This document shows, piece after piece, positions 33,601 to 40,721 of a stretch of DNA of 42,081 nucleotides. Every line of letters starts with the position of its first letter. Position 1 is the first letter of the stretch. A program made the position numbers and the translations under genes. Location of the stretch: positions 1 to 42,081 of the forward strand of contig JALOTV010000001.1 in the NCBI GenBank assembly GCA_025457685.1. The letters are read 5' to 3'. The notes below the pieces were generated by a model. It did no database searches and was not told the DNA's origin. It saw only the letters and a list, made by a program, of their open reading frames with translations. The DNA is from Opitutaceae bacterium (GTDB taxonomy: Bacteria; Verrucomicrobiota; Verrucomicrobiia; Opitutales; Opitutaceae).

Positions 33601-35401
33601 CATCGCCACCGGCTACGAGATCCGGGTGCGCGACGCGGCCGGCGCTTTCCCCGAACTGCCCGCCCAGACGGTCACCGGCACCAGCGCCACCGTCACCGGT
33701 CTGACCAACGGCAACGCCTACTACTTCGTCGTCCGCGTCCGCTCGGGCGTGCTCTCCAGCGCTGACACCGCCGAGGTGTTGTCCGTGCCGGTGAAGCAGT
33801 CCGTGGTCCGCTCCATCGGTCTTAATTTCACCAATGCCGCCGCAGCCATCGCCGCCAACGTCCCGTCTGGCGTGGCGAACTACCGTCAGGGCAACTGGAA
33901 CAACTACCAGGTCACCGCTCCCAACACCGTGGCGGTGCTGGGGCCTGTCGCCGGCTCCTATGTGGACAACACCGGCGTGGCCGTTTCCGGTTTCACCTCC
34001 GAATTCACCAGCAGCGCGAGCTCGACCGGCGCTCGCGGCAAATCGACCGACGACGGCATCTACCGCTCCATGTTCGACCAGAGCGATGCCGGCGCCTCCA
34101 ACGTCGTGCTCTTCGGCATCCCCTATGCCAAATACGACCTGCTGGTCTACGTGTATGATGACAACCTGCGCCGTGTCGGCTCTGTGACGGTCAACGATCT
34201 CAACACGGTTACCACCTACTACATCCGTGGTCTTGGCGAATCAGAGAACCTCGGTAATCCGAACTCCGCCGGTCAAGGCTATGTGCTTGCCAACCAGACC
34301 ACGCTGCCCGCCGGAGGCGCCGTCGCCGCCGCGCAGGGCAACTACCTCCATATCGTCGGCCTCACCTCTCCCGCCGTGCAAGTGGAGTTCACCGCTCTGC
34401 CCGGAGGCGAGGCCACGCGGCGTATCAAGATTGCCGCCGTGCAGGTCGTGAACACCAGCGAATCCACCAGTCTGCCCGCCGCCGCGACCGACTTGGCCGC
34501 CGTCGCGGGCAACGGCCAGGTTGCCTTGAGCTGGACCGCAGCCTCGGCGGTCTCGAGCTACCACGTGCGCCGCTCTGTCGTCGCCGGTGGTCCCTACGAG
34601 ACCATCGCCCGCGACGTCGCCGGATCGACCTACCTCGATACCTCGGTGACCAACGGCGTGACCTACCACTATGTCGTCACCTCGGTCGGTTCCACCGCAG
34701 GCACCGACTCCACCGAGGTCTCCGCCACGCCCAATCTCCCGGCTCCCGCGGCTCCGACCAACCTCGTCGCCATCGGTCGCGACGGTGCGGTCGATCTGAG
34801 CTGGAACGCGGCCGCCACCGCGACGACCTACACGGTCCGTCGGGCGACCACCGCCGGCGGCCCCTACGACGATATCAGCGTCGGCGTGGTCTCGGGCACG
34901 AGCTACACGGATAGTTCCGTGACCAACGGCACGACCTACTACTACGTCGTCGCCGGCGTCGCGGGCACCTCGGTCGGGCCCAACTCGAACCAAGCCTCGG
35001 CCACCCCGAACGGCAATGCTTTGGAAACCTGGCGCCAGTCCTACTTTGGCGCCGGCGCGACCAACACGGGCGCCGCCGCCAACAACGCCGATCCGGACGC
35101 CGACGGTATCGCCAACTTGATCGAATACGCCACGGGCACCGATCCCCTAGTCGCGGGTCCTTCGCCCGTCACGATCGGGCGCTCCGGCAATTCGCTCACG
35201 CTCACCTACACGCGCATCGCCGATCCCTTGCTCATCTACACCGTCGAAGGTGGCGATGATCTCTCAACTTGGAGCACGATCACCGCTGACAATAACCCCA
35301 GCACCGGCGTGCAAAACATCGCCGGTCAGGTGACGGTCATCGACACGGTTTCGTTGACCTCCCAGCCACGCCGTTTCCTGCGGCTGAAGGTCTCTTACTG
35401 A
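30644..35401 (+). CDS. Giant secreted FnIII protein with four copies of an unrecognised 200-aa domain
   Basis: A 1585-aa exported protein (signal peptide TLLAALTAMGVSQALNA). By eye it contains four copies of a domain of about 205-220 residues, at 29-232, 337-545, 643-863 and 1054-1272, separated by fibronectin type III domains at about 237-330, 551-638, 871-962, 963-1050, 1277-1364 and 1369-1456. Each copy shows G-x-P-x-x-R followed by NWN, then GIPYAxYDxYxY (SIPYATYDIYVY in copy 1), then GNYVxFxGLxG and RLKxxGFQIV near the end. The C terminus (about 1457-1585) has DPDADGIANLIEYATGTDP and ends PRRFLRLKVSY, matching the end of the 1319-aa protein. No enzyme domain is evident, so a surface adhesin or glycan-binding scaffold is likely. 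The start at 30644 was chosen for the signal peptide. Confidence 0.82.
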   Translation: MFRSYFPRFRTLLAALTAMGVSQALNAIDAISFNVHGITAANSLLAPTAQAGAPAARSANWNSFFGAPVTTAVDGNGRTLALSLGFVVGSTGGSIFGGGNATDGDPRMFGSFFDQYNGTPSTFTISSIPYATYDIYVYCLDATTGNNRGGSVSVGGATKFIRTGIAATVTTADGSGYLEATDTVNNGATTTLGNYVRFTGLSGSSQTISTVALNMGDATQRLKIVGFQLVNTGAALSAPASAPAAPGIVEIVPGNQRAIVVWGRALDATSYSVRRGTSASGPFVEVGVTDAMTTKFTDTGLTNGDTYHYVVAAINSQGATEGASASAVPTDGASLRGVGVQFRSGGTAMAAATLAGAPGARQANWNSFTGNTLDAMSTLVDNTGSVVSGLSFTHAEVNNNWTNAGSPTVNDVALYSGHHDKFDGTAANLTVSGIPYARYDVYFYIKDDTLDRAGSVSIGSTTYFITSIYGNGGGHPASDGTGYIRSADTEATLNGAIYDVSTIAKGNYVKFEGVTGSSFTANYTALATSAAARRLKVAGFQIVDTTPAGSPPASPTGLVANGGDAQVSLSWNPASSATSYTVKRSESYNGAFTDLATIGGTSYTDSTAVNGTFYYYTVTANNTGGSSVNATPVSAVPLNYVPLAIGFDLHGPAAVALAPAERAGAPSVRLPNWNGLPVPVSEAGFVTPGIIVDSAGAAVTGLTLTYTNGTSGNAGASSGLADDAKLFGTFADIYGDTPTSTPPQLPSRLIATGIPYATYDVYFYIRNDGAARAAAITVNGTTYYTRGGLADPQANGAGYVLNQGTDAGPVPDPLAVPTVVSTIPQGNMILVKGLSGDLDATLAAQYAGDAFPRLKLGGFQIVKSGAPAPATTAPASVVGVSVVGGVGQNTVTWSPVNGATGYRVERADSPAGPYVALATVSAFVNTYTDSNLPDNTTYYYQVVALNSVGDAVASSVVSGTTNLAPATGLAATAGDGQVTLSWTGTAIATGYEIRVRDAAGAFPELPAQTVTGTSATVTGLTNGNAYYFVVRVRSGVLSSADTAEVLSVPVKQSVVRSIGLNFTNAAAAIAANVPSGVANYRQGNWNNYQVTAPNTVAVLGPVAGSYVDNTGVAVSGFTSEFTSSASSTGARGKSTDDGIYRSMFDQSDAGASNVVLFGIPYAKYDLLVYVYDDNLRRVGSVTVNDLNTVTTYYIRGLGESENLGNPNSAGQGYVLANQTTLPAGGAVAAAQGNYLHIVGLTSPAVQVEFTALPGGEATRRIKIAAVQVVNTSESTSLPAAATDLAAVAGNGQVALSWTAASAVSSYHVRRSVVAGGPYETIARDVAGSTYLDTSVTNGVTYHYVVTSVGSTAGTDSTEVSATPNLPAPAAPTNLVAIGRDGAVDLSWNAAATATTYTVRRATTAGGPYDDISVGVVSGTSYTDSSVTNGTTYYYVVAGVAGTSVGPNSNQASATPNGNALETWRQSYFGAGATNTGAAANNADPDADGIANLIEYATGTDPLVAGPSPVTIGRSGNSLTLTYTRIADPLLIYTVEGGDDLSTWSTITADNNPSTGVQNIAGQVTVIDTVSLTSQPRRFLRLKVSY

Positions 35402-35419
35402 CCGGCGCTCCCGCGCATG

Positions 35420-35453
35420 ACGCCCCCGGATGCCCCGGGGCGTTTTTGTGTTT
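35420..35453 (+). terminator. Intrinsic terminator of the giant surface protein gene
   Basis: The arms ACGCCCC (35420-35426) and GGGGCGT (35437-35443) form a 7-bp stem, with a possible inner GG:CC extension. It is followed by TTTTTGTGTTT. It starts 18 bp after the stop codon. Confidence 0.88.
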
Positions 35454-35976
35454 ATAAGTCAACAGGGGCGGGGGCGACTTGGCGAAAGCGACTCCAGCGC
35501 ATCCCCCAAATAGTTCTAGCCGTTGTCTGAGTGGGGTGGGGCGGGACGAGGTATCGAATTTACGGGAGAAAGGCGCGGCTGGAGCGGGAGCACCATAAAC
35601 GCATGCGACAACGGGCGGAGCGGGCGTAGGGCGCGACGCCCGAGGAGATCAGGCGGCGCACTGCGCGCTGACCTTGTCTCTGTGCGGCAACACGAGCGCC
35701 CGCTGGGTAATCAACTTTAATGCCCCGCGCGGGCCAGATGCCGCGAATCGTTTAGGCACATCGCCGCATCGGCTGCCCTGGCAAAGGCGATGTTTACTCT
35801 CTCAGCCTTCTTGATGCTCGGACGTGAACAGTTCTGAGCCCGACTGAGCTCACCGTGGTGCAATGGTGCGCGGGAGCACGAGCTGCTACCATGCGTTTAC
35901 TGCCGTTTCTAAACGCGGACTGAAAAAGATGCATCCGTTGCCAATCCGTTCCCACGGCAAGATTCACCTCTTAAAT
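35454..35976. other. Non-coding boundary region with hairpins and tRNA-end-like fragments
   Basis: About 520 bp with no believable gene; a 65-codon frame at 35523 has no recognisable features. I see an 8-bp inverted repeat (ACATCGCC 35758-35765, GGCGATGT 35786-35793). I also see a 7-bp one (GCGTTTA 35893-35899, TAAACGC 35910-35916). CGGGAGCACCA at 35585-35595 is identical to the last 11 nt of the tRNA-Arg downstream but on the opposite strand, and a 9-nt version (CGGGAGCAC) occurs at 35871-35879. The region separates the accessory carbohydrate genes from housekeeping genes. Confidence 0.45.
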
Positions 35977-36051
35977 TGGTGCTCCCGGCGGGAATTGAAC
36001 CCACATCAACGGCTTCGGAGACCGCTACACTATCCATTGTGCTACAGGAGC
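35977..36051 (-). tRNA. tRNA-Arg (anticodon CCG)
   Basis: The minus strand folds into a full cloverleaf. Acceptor GCTCCTG pairs with CGGGAGC, and the D-arm stem is GCAC/GTGT. The anticodon stem GCGGT/GCCGT encloses loop CTCCGAA, giving anticodon CCG for CGG arginine codons. The T-stem GTGGG/CCCGC encloses TTCAATT. The discriminator is A and CCA is encoded. Length is 75 nt including CCA. It lies downstream of aroQ on the same strand. Confidence 0.95.
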
Positions 36052-36058
36052 GTTTGAA

Positions 36059-36073
36059 GGTCCGTTTCGGACC
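36059..36073. other. Short hairpin between aroQ and tRNA-Arg
   Basis: GGTCCG and CGGACC form a perfect 6-bp stem with a 3-nt loop, 8 nt before the tRNA 5' end on the minus strand. There is no T-run, so it might be an RNA-processing or weak pausing structure rather than a terminator. Confidence 0.3.
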
Positions 36074-36134
36074 CTGCAACCGCAGCGCAGCGTGCAAGGG
36101 GCGGCGACGCTGTCGAGCGGTTTGTGCGCGGGAC

Positions 36135-36560
36135 TTACTTCAACAGGTAGCGCACCGCGGCGAAATAGCCTTCGAGGCCCAGTCCGGTGATGACCGCGAC
36201 GCACACCGGAGCGGTCAGCGATTTTTGCCGGAATTCCTCGCGCTTGTAGATATTGGAGATGTGCACCTCCACGGCGCGCAGTCCGGAGCCGGCGAGCGCG
36301 TCGCGCAGGGCCACGCTGGTGTGGGTGAGGGCCGCGCCGTTGATCACGACGCCATCCACTTTGCGATCCGCGAGGGCGGAGATTTTGTCCACCAAGGCGC
36401 CCTCGTGGTTGCTTTGAAAAAACTCGAGGTTGGCGAGGGCGCCGAATTCCGCGCGCATCTGCGTCTCCAGGTCGGCCAGCGTGGCGCGGCCGTAGATTTC
36501 GGGTTCGCGTTTGCCGAGCCGGTCGAGGTTTGGGCCGTTCAAAATAGCGAGGGTCTTCAT
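36135..36560 (-). CDS. aroQ: Type II 3-dehydroquinate dehydratase
   Basis: A 141-aa protein matching AroQ along its whole length. The enzyme dehydrates 3-dehydroquinate to 3-dehydroshikimate in the shikimate pathway, in the cytoplasm and usually as a dodecamer. Motifs: LAILNGPNLDRLGKREPEIYG (substrate-lid region with the catalytic Arg and Tyr), FFQSNHEGALVDKI, GVVINGAALTHTSVALRDAL (Asn and substrate-binding region) and VEVHISNIYKREEFRQKS with the catalytic His. The start at 36560 gives the canonical N terminus; frames further upstream run into the divergent potC leader. It is a single gene, tail-on to tRNA-Arg and divergent from the pot operon. Confidence 0.96.
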   Translation of the reverse strand: MKTLAILNGPNLDRLGKREPEIYGRATLADLETQMRAEFGALANLEFFQSNHEGALVDKISALADRKVDGVVINGAALTHTSVALRDALAGSGLRAVEVHISNIYKREEFRQKSLTAPVCVAVITGLGLEGYFAAVRYLLK

Positions 36561-36696
36561 GTGCTTTGCCGCAGGCTTACGGCGGGGGCGGCCGGCCGTC
36601 ACGCCCGGAGTTGTTTTGGCCGTGTCGCGCGCGTTTGCGGCTGAGGGCTTGCGCCATCGTGCAAGTGGGGTCCAATGGCGGCGCTTTCCCGTCGCA

Positions 36697-37515
36697 ATGC
36701 CCGCCGCCAATCCGACCACTCATCGCCGCCCGTCCGGGCTGAAGCTTTTGCAGTGGGGCCTGGGTGCGTGGACCGCGGCGGTTTTTGTCTTTCTGTATCT
36801 CCCGATCCTCGTGCTGGTGGCCTACTCGTTCAACACGTCGCGGCTGAACGTGGTGTGGGAGGGCTTCACGTTTCGCTGGTATGGCGAGTTGTTCGGCCAC
36901 GGACCTCTGATCAAGACGCTCAAAAACAGCCTGATTATTGCCACGCTTTCCACCGTGTTTGCGGTGATCATCGGCACGGCCGGCGCATGGTTGCTGCATC
37001 GCTACCGCTACCGCTTCGCCCGGGCCATCCAGACGCTGATTTTTATCCCGATGGTGATGCCGGAAATTGTTATGGGGATCAGCCTGCTGGTGTTTTTCAC
37101 CACTGTGCAGCTCGATCTCGGCTTCGTCACCGCGGTGATCGCCCACACCACCTTTTGTTTTCCGTTTGTGATGCTCGCGGTGCAGGCGCGGCTGCAGGGC
37201 CTGGACCCGGCGATGGAGGAGGCGGCGCTGGATCTCGGGGCGTCGCCGTGGCAGGCCTTTTGGCTCGTGATCGTGCCATGCCTGCGGCCGGCCATCATCT
37301 CGGGCGCCCTGATGGCGTTCACGCTCTCGATGGACGAGCTCATCATCAGCATCTTCACCACCGATCCGGCGTCCCGGACGTTGCCCATGCAGGTGTTCGG
37401 CATGGCCAAGGTCGGCCTGAACCCGATGCTGAACGCGTTGTCCGCGCTTTTCGTGCTGATCACCATCGCCTCCGTGCTCTTTAGCGAACACCTCCGCAGG
37501 CTCGCGTCGCGGTGA
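36697..37515 (+). CDS. potC: Polyamine ABC transporter permease PotC
   Basis: A 272-aa inner-membrane permease of the binding-protein-dependent type, with about six hydrophobic helices. FVFLYLPILVLVAYSFNTSR at the first helix and the EAA loop (EEAALDLGASPWQAFWLVIV, about 174-193) are typical of PotC, as is MDELIISIFTTDPASRTLPM. It would pair with PotB to import spermidine or putrescine, powered by PotA. It is the first gene of a rightward cluster potC-potD-potB-potA, with gaps of 31, 60 and 21 bp. The start at 36697 was chosen because the upstream extension is Arg/Pro-rich and overlaps divergent aroQ. Confidence 0.93.
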   Translation: MPAANPTTHRRPSGLKLLQWGLGAWTAAVFVFLYLPILVLVAYSFNTSRLNVVWEGFTFRWYGELFGHGPLIKTLKNSLIIATLSTVFAVIIGTAGAWLLHRYRYRFARAIQTLIFIPMVMPEIVMGISLLVFFTTVQLDLGFVTAVIAHTTFCFPFVMLAVQARLQGLDPAMEEAALDLGASPWQAFWLVIVPCLRPAIISGALMAFTLSMDELIISIFTTDPASRTLPMQVFGMAKVGLNPMLNALSALFVLITIASVLFSEHLRRLASR

Positions 37516-37546
37516 GTTTTCCGGCGCGCTCATTCTCCCAAAAACC

Positions 37547-38590
37547 ATGAACAAAATCATCCGTCTCCTCCTCGTGATCGGGTTGGCCTTCACCGCCGTC
37601 GCGGGCCTGCAGGCCCAGGGCAAACGCAAGGGCACGCTGAACTTCTACGGCTGGTCCGAATACATCCCGCAGTCGGTGCTCGACGGCTTCACCGCCGAGA
37701 CCGGCATCAAGGTGAACTACGAGACGTTTTCCTCGGGCGAGGAGATGCTCGCCAAGCTGCTGGCCGGACGCGGGCGCTACGATCTCATCCAGCCTTCCGA
37801 CTACATCGCCGAGGCCCTGATCCAGGCCGGGCAGCTGCAGGCCCTCGATCTCGCGAAAATCCCCAACCTCAAAAACGTCCTGCCCGAATACCTGAACATG
37901 CCCCACGACCCGGAGCAGAAGTTCACCGTGCCCTACATGATCGGGACGGTGGGCATCGTGGTGAATACCGAAAAGGTGAAGGAGCCGGTGACCGGTTACG
38001 CGGACCTCTTTTCGGAGAAGCACGCGGGCCGCATCGTGGTGGTGGATGACGGCCGTGAACTCGCTGTCGCCGCGTTGTATTCCCTGGGCAAGAACCTGAA
38101 TGATTTCAGCCCCGAAAACCTCGAGGCCATCCGCCCCATCCTCGCCACCTGGTTCGGCCGGGTGAAGCTCTTCGATTCCGACAGCCCGAAGACCGCGCTG
38201 CTCGGCGGCGACGTCGATCTCGGTCTGGTCTGGGGCGGCGAGGCGGCCATCCTCTGGAACGAGGACAAAAAGTTCCAATACGTGCTGCCCAAGGAAGGCG
38301 CCCATATGTTCGTCGATCTCATGGCCATCCCCGCCCGCGCCCGCAACGTGGAGAACGCCCACCTCTTCATCGACTATCTGCTGCGCCCGGAGGTCAGCAA
38401 ACTCATCTCCGACGAGTTCCCCTACACCAATCCCAACGGCGAGGCGCGCAAACTCCTCTCGGCCGAACAACTGGCCAACCCCGCCAGCTACCCGAAGATC
38501 GACCGCAAGCTGGACACCTTCCGCCACCTCGGGGGCGATGCCGGCGCGCGCATCGACGCGTTGATCACCGATCTGAAAAACGCGCGCTGA
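37547..38590 (+). CDS. potD: Spermidine/putrescine-binding periplasmic protein PotD
   Basis: A 347-aa extracytoplasmic solute-binding protein. Signal peptide RLLLVIGLAFTAVAGLQAQ, then the mature start GKRKGTLNFYGWSEYIPQS, typical of PotD/PotF. Further family features are YDLIQPSDYIAEALIQAGQL, VPYMIGTVGIVVNTEKV, VDLGLVWGGEAAILW and FIDYLLRPEVSKLISDEFPYTNPN. It captures polyamines and delivers them to PotBC. No lipobox Cys is visible at the cleavage site, so it is probably a soluble periplasmic form. Its position between the two permease genes is an uncommon order. Which polyamine is preferred cannot be told by eye. Confidence 0.93.
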   Translation: MNKIIRLLLVIGLAFTAVAGLQAQGKRKGTLNFYGWSEYIPQSVLDGFTAETGIKVNYETFSSGEEMLAKLLAGRGRYDLIQPSDYIAEALIQAGQLQALDLAKIPNLKNVLPEYLNMPHDPEQKFTVPYMIGTVGIVVNTEKVKEPVTGYADLFSEKHAGRIVVVDDGRELAVAALYSLGKNLNDFSPENLEAIRPILATWFGRVKLFDSDSPKTALLGGDVDLGLVWGGEAAILWNEDKKFQYVLPKEGAHMFVDLMAIPARARNVENAHLFIDYLLRPEVSKLISDEFPYTNPNGEARKLLSAEQLANPASYPKIDRKLDTFRHLGGDAGARIDALITDLKNAR

Positions 38591-38650
38591 TGCCCGTCCT
38601 GGCGCGCGGCGCATTGCGTCCCGCCAAGCCGTCCCCGCACCGCCGCCAGA

Positions 38651-39547
38651 ATGCAGGCCCTCCCGTCGGTAAACTTGGAAAACCCCCACGCGCGTCGGGC
38701 GCGTGCGGGGGCGTGGCTGCTCATCGCGCCTCTGGTGATCTGGCTGGGGCTCTTCGTGGTCGCCCCGCTCGGCATTCTGGTGGCCTACAGCCTGGCTTCG
38801 ACGGGCGAGCTGGGGCAGGTCGAGTTTGCCCTTAATTTTGATAACTACGTCCGGGTCTTTGATCCGATCTATCTCAAGATTTTCGGCCGCTCCATCGCCT
38901 ACGCCGCGCTCACCACCGTGCTCTGTCTGGTGATCGGCTACCCTGTGGCGTGGTATATCGCGCGGCAGCGGCCGGTGGTGCGGAATCGCCTGCTCCTGCT
39001 GGTGATGATCCCGTTTTGGACGAGCTTCCTCATCCGCACCTACGCGTGGATCGCGATCCTGCGCAGCGAGGGCCTGCTCAACGCCACCCTGTCGGCCTCG
39101 GGCGCCATTCCCGCCATTTTTCCCGAGCCGCTGGCCCTGCTTTACACGCCCACCGCCGTGGTGATCGGGCTCGTTTACGCCTACCTGCCGTTCATGATTT
39201 TGCCCATCTACGGAAGCGCGGAGAAGCTCGACCACGCCTTGGTCGAGGCGGCGCACGATCTCGGGGCGGGGCCGCTGCGCGTGTTTCGCGAGGTCATCAT
39301 TCCGCTCACGCGGCCCGGCATCGCGGCGGGCATGCTGCTGGTCTTTGTGCCCGCCATCGGCATGTTCGCGATCACCGATCTGATGGGAGGGGCGCGCGTC
39401 TCGATGATCGGCAACGTCATCCACAACCAGTTTACCAAGGCGCTAAACTACCCGTTCGGCGCCGCCCTCGGCGTCGTGTTCACCCTCCTCTTCGTGCTCA
39501 GCTACGCGCTTCTGCAGTGGCGCGGACGACGCCGAGACCGCGGCTAA
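38651..39547 (+). CDS. potB: Polyamine ABC transporter permease PotB
   Basis: A 298-aa inner-membrane permease with about six helices. It shows WLLIAPLVIWLGLFVVAPLG at the N-terminal helix, the FWTSFLIRTYAWIAILRSEG segment characteristic of PotB/PotH, and an EAA loop (VEAAHDLGAGPLRVFREVII). Together with PotC it forms the transmembrane channel for polyamine import. It starts 60 bp after potD. A short overlapping frame between them has no family features and is not a gene. Confidence 0.93.
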   Translation: MQALPSVNLENPHARRARAGAWLLIAPLVIWLGLFVVAPLGILVAYSLASTGELGQVEFALNFDNYVRVFDPIYLKIFGRSIAYAALTTVLCLVIGYPVAWYIARQRPVVRNRLLLLVMIPFWTSFLIRTYAWIAILRSEGLLNATLSASGAIPAIFPEPLALLYTPTAVVIGLVYAYLPFMILPIYGSAEKLDHALVEAAHDLGAGPLRVFREVIIPLTRPGIAAGMLLVFVPAIGMFAITDLMGGARVSMIGNVIHNQFTKALNYPFGAALGVVFTLLFVLSYALLQWRGRRRDRG

Positions 39548-39568
39548 AACCGCGACCTGCCCATCCCC

Positions 39569-40645
39569 ATGATAACCATTCGCAACGTGACCAGGCGCTT
39601 CGGCGATTTCGTGGCGGTGAACGACGTGAGCCTCGAGGTGAAGGCCGGCGAGTTTATCACCCTCCTCGGGCCGTCCGGCTGCGGCAAAACCACGCTTCTG
39701 CGCATGCTCTCCGGCTTCGAATCACCCGACTCCGGCGAGATCTGGATCGAGGGCCGCGACGTCACGCGCCTCGCGCCGTATCGGCGCAACGTGAACCAGG
39801 TGTTTCAGAGCTACGCCCTTTTTCCGCACATGACGGTGCGGGAGAATATCGCGTTTGGCCTGCGCATGCAAAAAGTCCCCGCCGACGAGATGCGCCGCCG
39901 GGTGGCCGAGGCCATGGATCTGGTCGCGCTGGGCGGGTATGAGGACCGGCTGCCGCATCAGCTTTCCGGCGGCCAGCGTCAGCGTGTGGCGCTGGCGCGC
40001 GCCATCGTGCCGCGCCCGGCGGTGCTGTTGCTCGACGAGCCGCTTTCCGCGCTCGACGCGAAGTTGCGCCACCAGATGCAGGTCGAGCTGAAGCGGCTGC
40101 AGAAGCGGCTGGGCATGACCTTCGTGTTCGTCACCCACGATCAGGAAGAGGCCCTGACCATGAGCGATCGCATCGCGGTGTTTAATCGCGGACGACTCGA
40201 GCAGCTTGGTCCGGCGACCGAGATTTACCACCGTCCGGGCACCGCGTTCGTGGCGGATTTCCTCGGGGATGCTAACCTACTGGAGGCCGAGTGGCTGGCG
40301 GCCGAGGGCGACAACGTCCGCGTGCGGCTGCGTGGGGGCTTGGAGATCGCCGTGGCGCGGGCGGCGTGGCCGGGCGCGGCGACGCGGGCGGTCGTATCGG
40401 TGCGGCCGGAAAAGGTGTGCATCGCACGCGAGCCCGTCGCCGGGGCGGAGAACGGGTTTCAGGCCACCATCACGGAGGAGATTTTCCAGGGCGCGCTGGA
40501 TCGCCTCGTGGTGCGCACCGACGCGGGCACGACCTTTTCCGTCGTGGTCGCCAACGAGAGCGCGATGATGGAGGCGTTTCACGAAGGGGAGCGCGTCTGG
40601 TGCGGTCTCCATATCGACGACCTCGTCGTGGTGCCCGCCGCGTAG
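39569..40645 (+). CDS. potA: Polyamine ABC transporter ATP-binding protein PotA
   Basis: A 358-aa cytoplasmic ATPase. Walker A GPSGCGKTT (34-42), Q-loop Q80, signature LSGGQRQRVALARA (132-145), Walker B LLLDEP (153-158) and H-loop H190 are all intact. Residues about 270-355 form the TOBE domain typical of PotA/FbpC-type importer ATPases. It drives PotBC and closes the pot operon, 21 bp after potB. Other spermidine/thiamine/iron-type importers share this architecture, but the PotD-like binding protein supports polyamines. Confidence 0.94.
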   Translation: MITIRNVTRRFGDFVAVNDVSLEVKAGEFITLLGPSGCGKTTLLRMLSGFESPDSGEIWIEGRDVTRLAPYRRNVNQVFQSYALFPHMTVRENIAFGLRMQKVPADEMRRRVAEAMDLVALGGYEDRLPHQLSGGQRQRVALARAIVPRPAVLLLDEPLSALDAKLRHQMQVELKRLQKRLGMTFVFVTHDQEEALTMSDRIAVFNRGRLEQLGPATEIYHRPGTAFVADFLGDANLLEAEWLAAEGDNVRVRLRGGLEIAVARAAWPGAATRAVVSVRPEKVCIAREPVAGAENGFQATITEEIFQGALDRLVVRTDAGTTFSVVVANESAMMEAFHEGERVWCGLHIDDLVVVPAA

Positions 40646-40721
40646 GCGCCGAGGGGAGGGCGTGCGGCCGCAGTTGCGGGTCGGGCCACGCGCGCTTACA
40701 TCGCTCCGTTCTTAAATCGCC

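Noticed and set aside
30728-34459. Tandem DNA repeat or CRISPR-like array within the giant gene
   Set aside because: The repeats are diverged protein domains about 650 bp long separated by FnIII domains, not short identical DNA units with spacers.
35585-35595. An att site left by integration at tRNA-Arg
   Set aside because: The 11-nt match is inverted relative to the tRNA and no integrase is visible, so I kept it only as a low-interest observation and did not annotate an attachment site.
35523-35720. A possible 65-codon gene between the giant protein gene and the tRNA
   Set aside because: No recognisable motif, biased composition, and no supporting start context. Treated as non-coding.
36059-36073. 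An intrinsic terminator for aroQ
   Set aside because: The 6-bp hairpin has no T-run on the minus strand, so I list it only as a hairpin of unknown role.
38590-38835. A short gene between potD and potB
   Set aside because: It overlaps potB in another frame and has an Arg/Gly/Pro-rich translation without family features.
37481-39424. A 647-codon frame antisense to potD and potB
   Set aside because: It is His/Asp/Arg-rich without family motifs. The opposite strand encodes clear Pot proteins.
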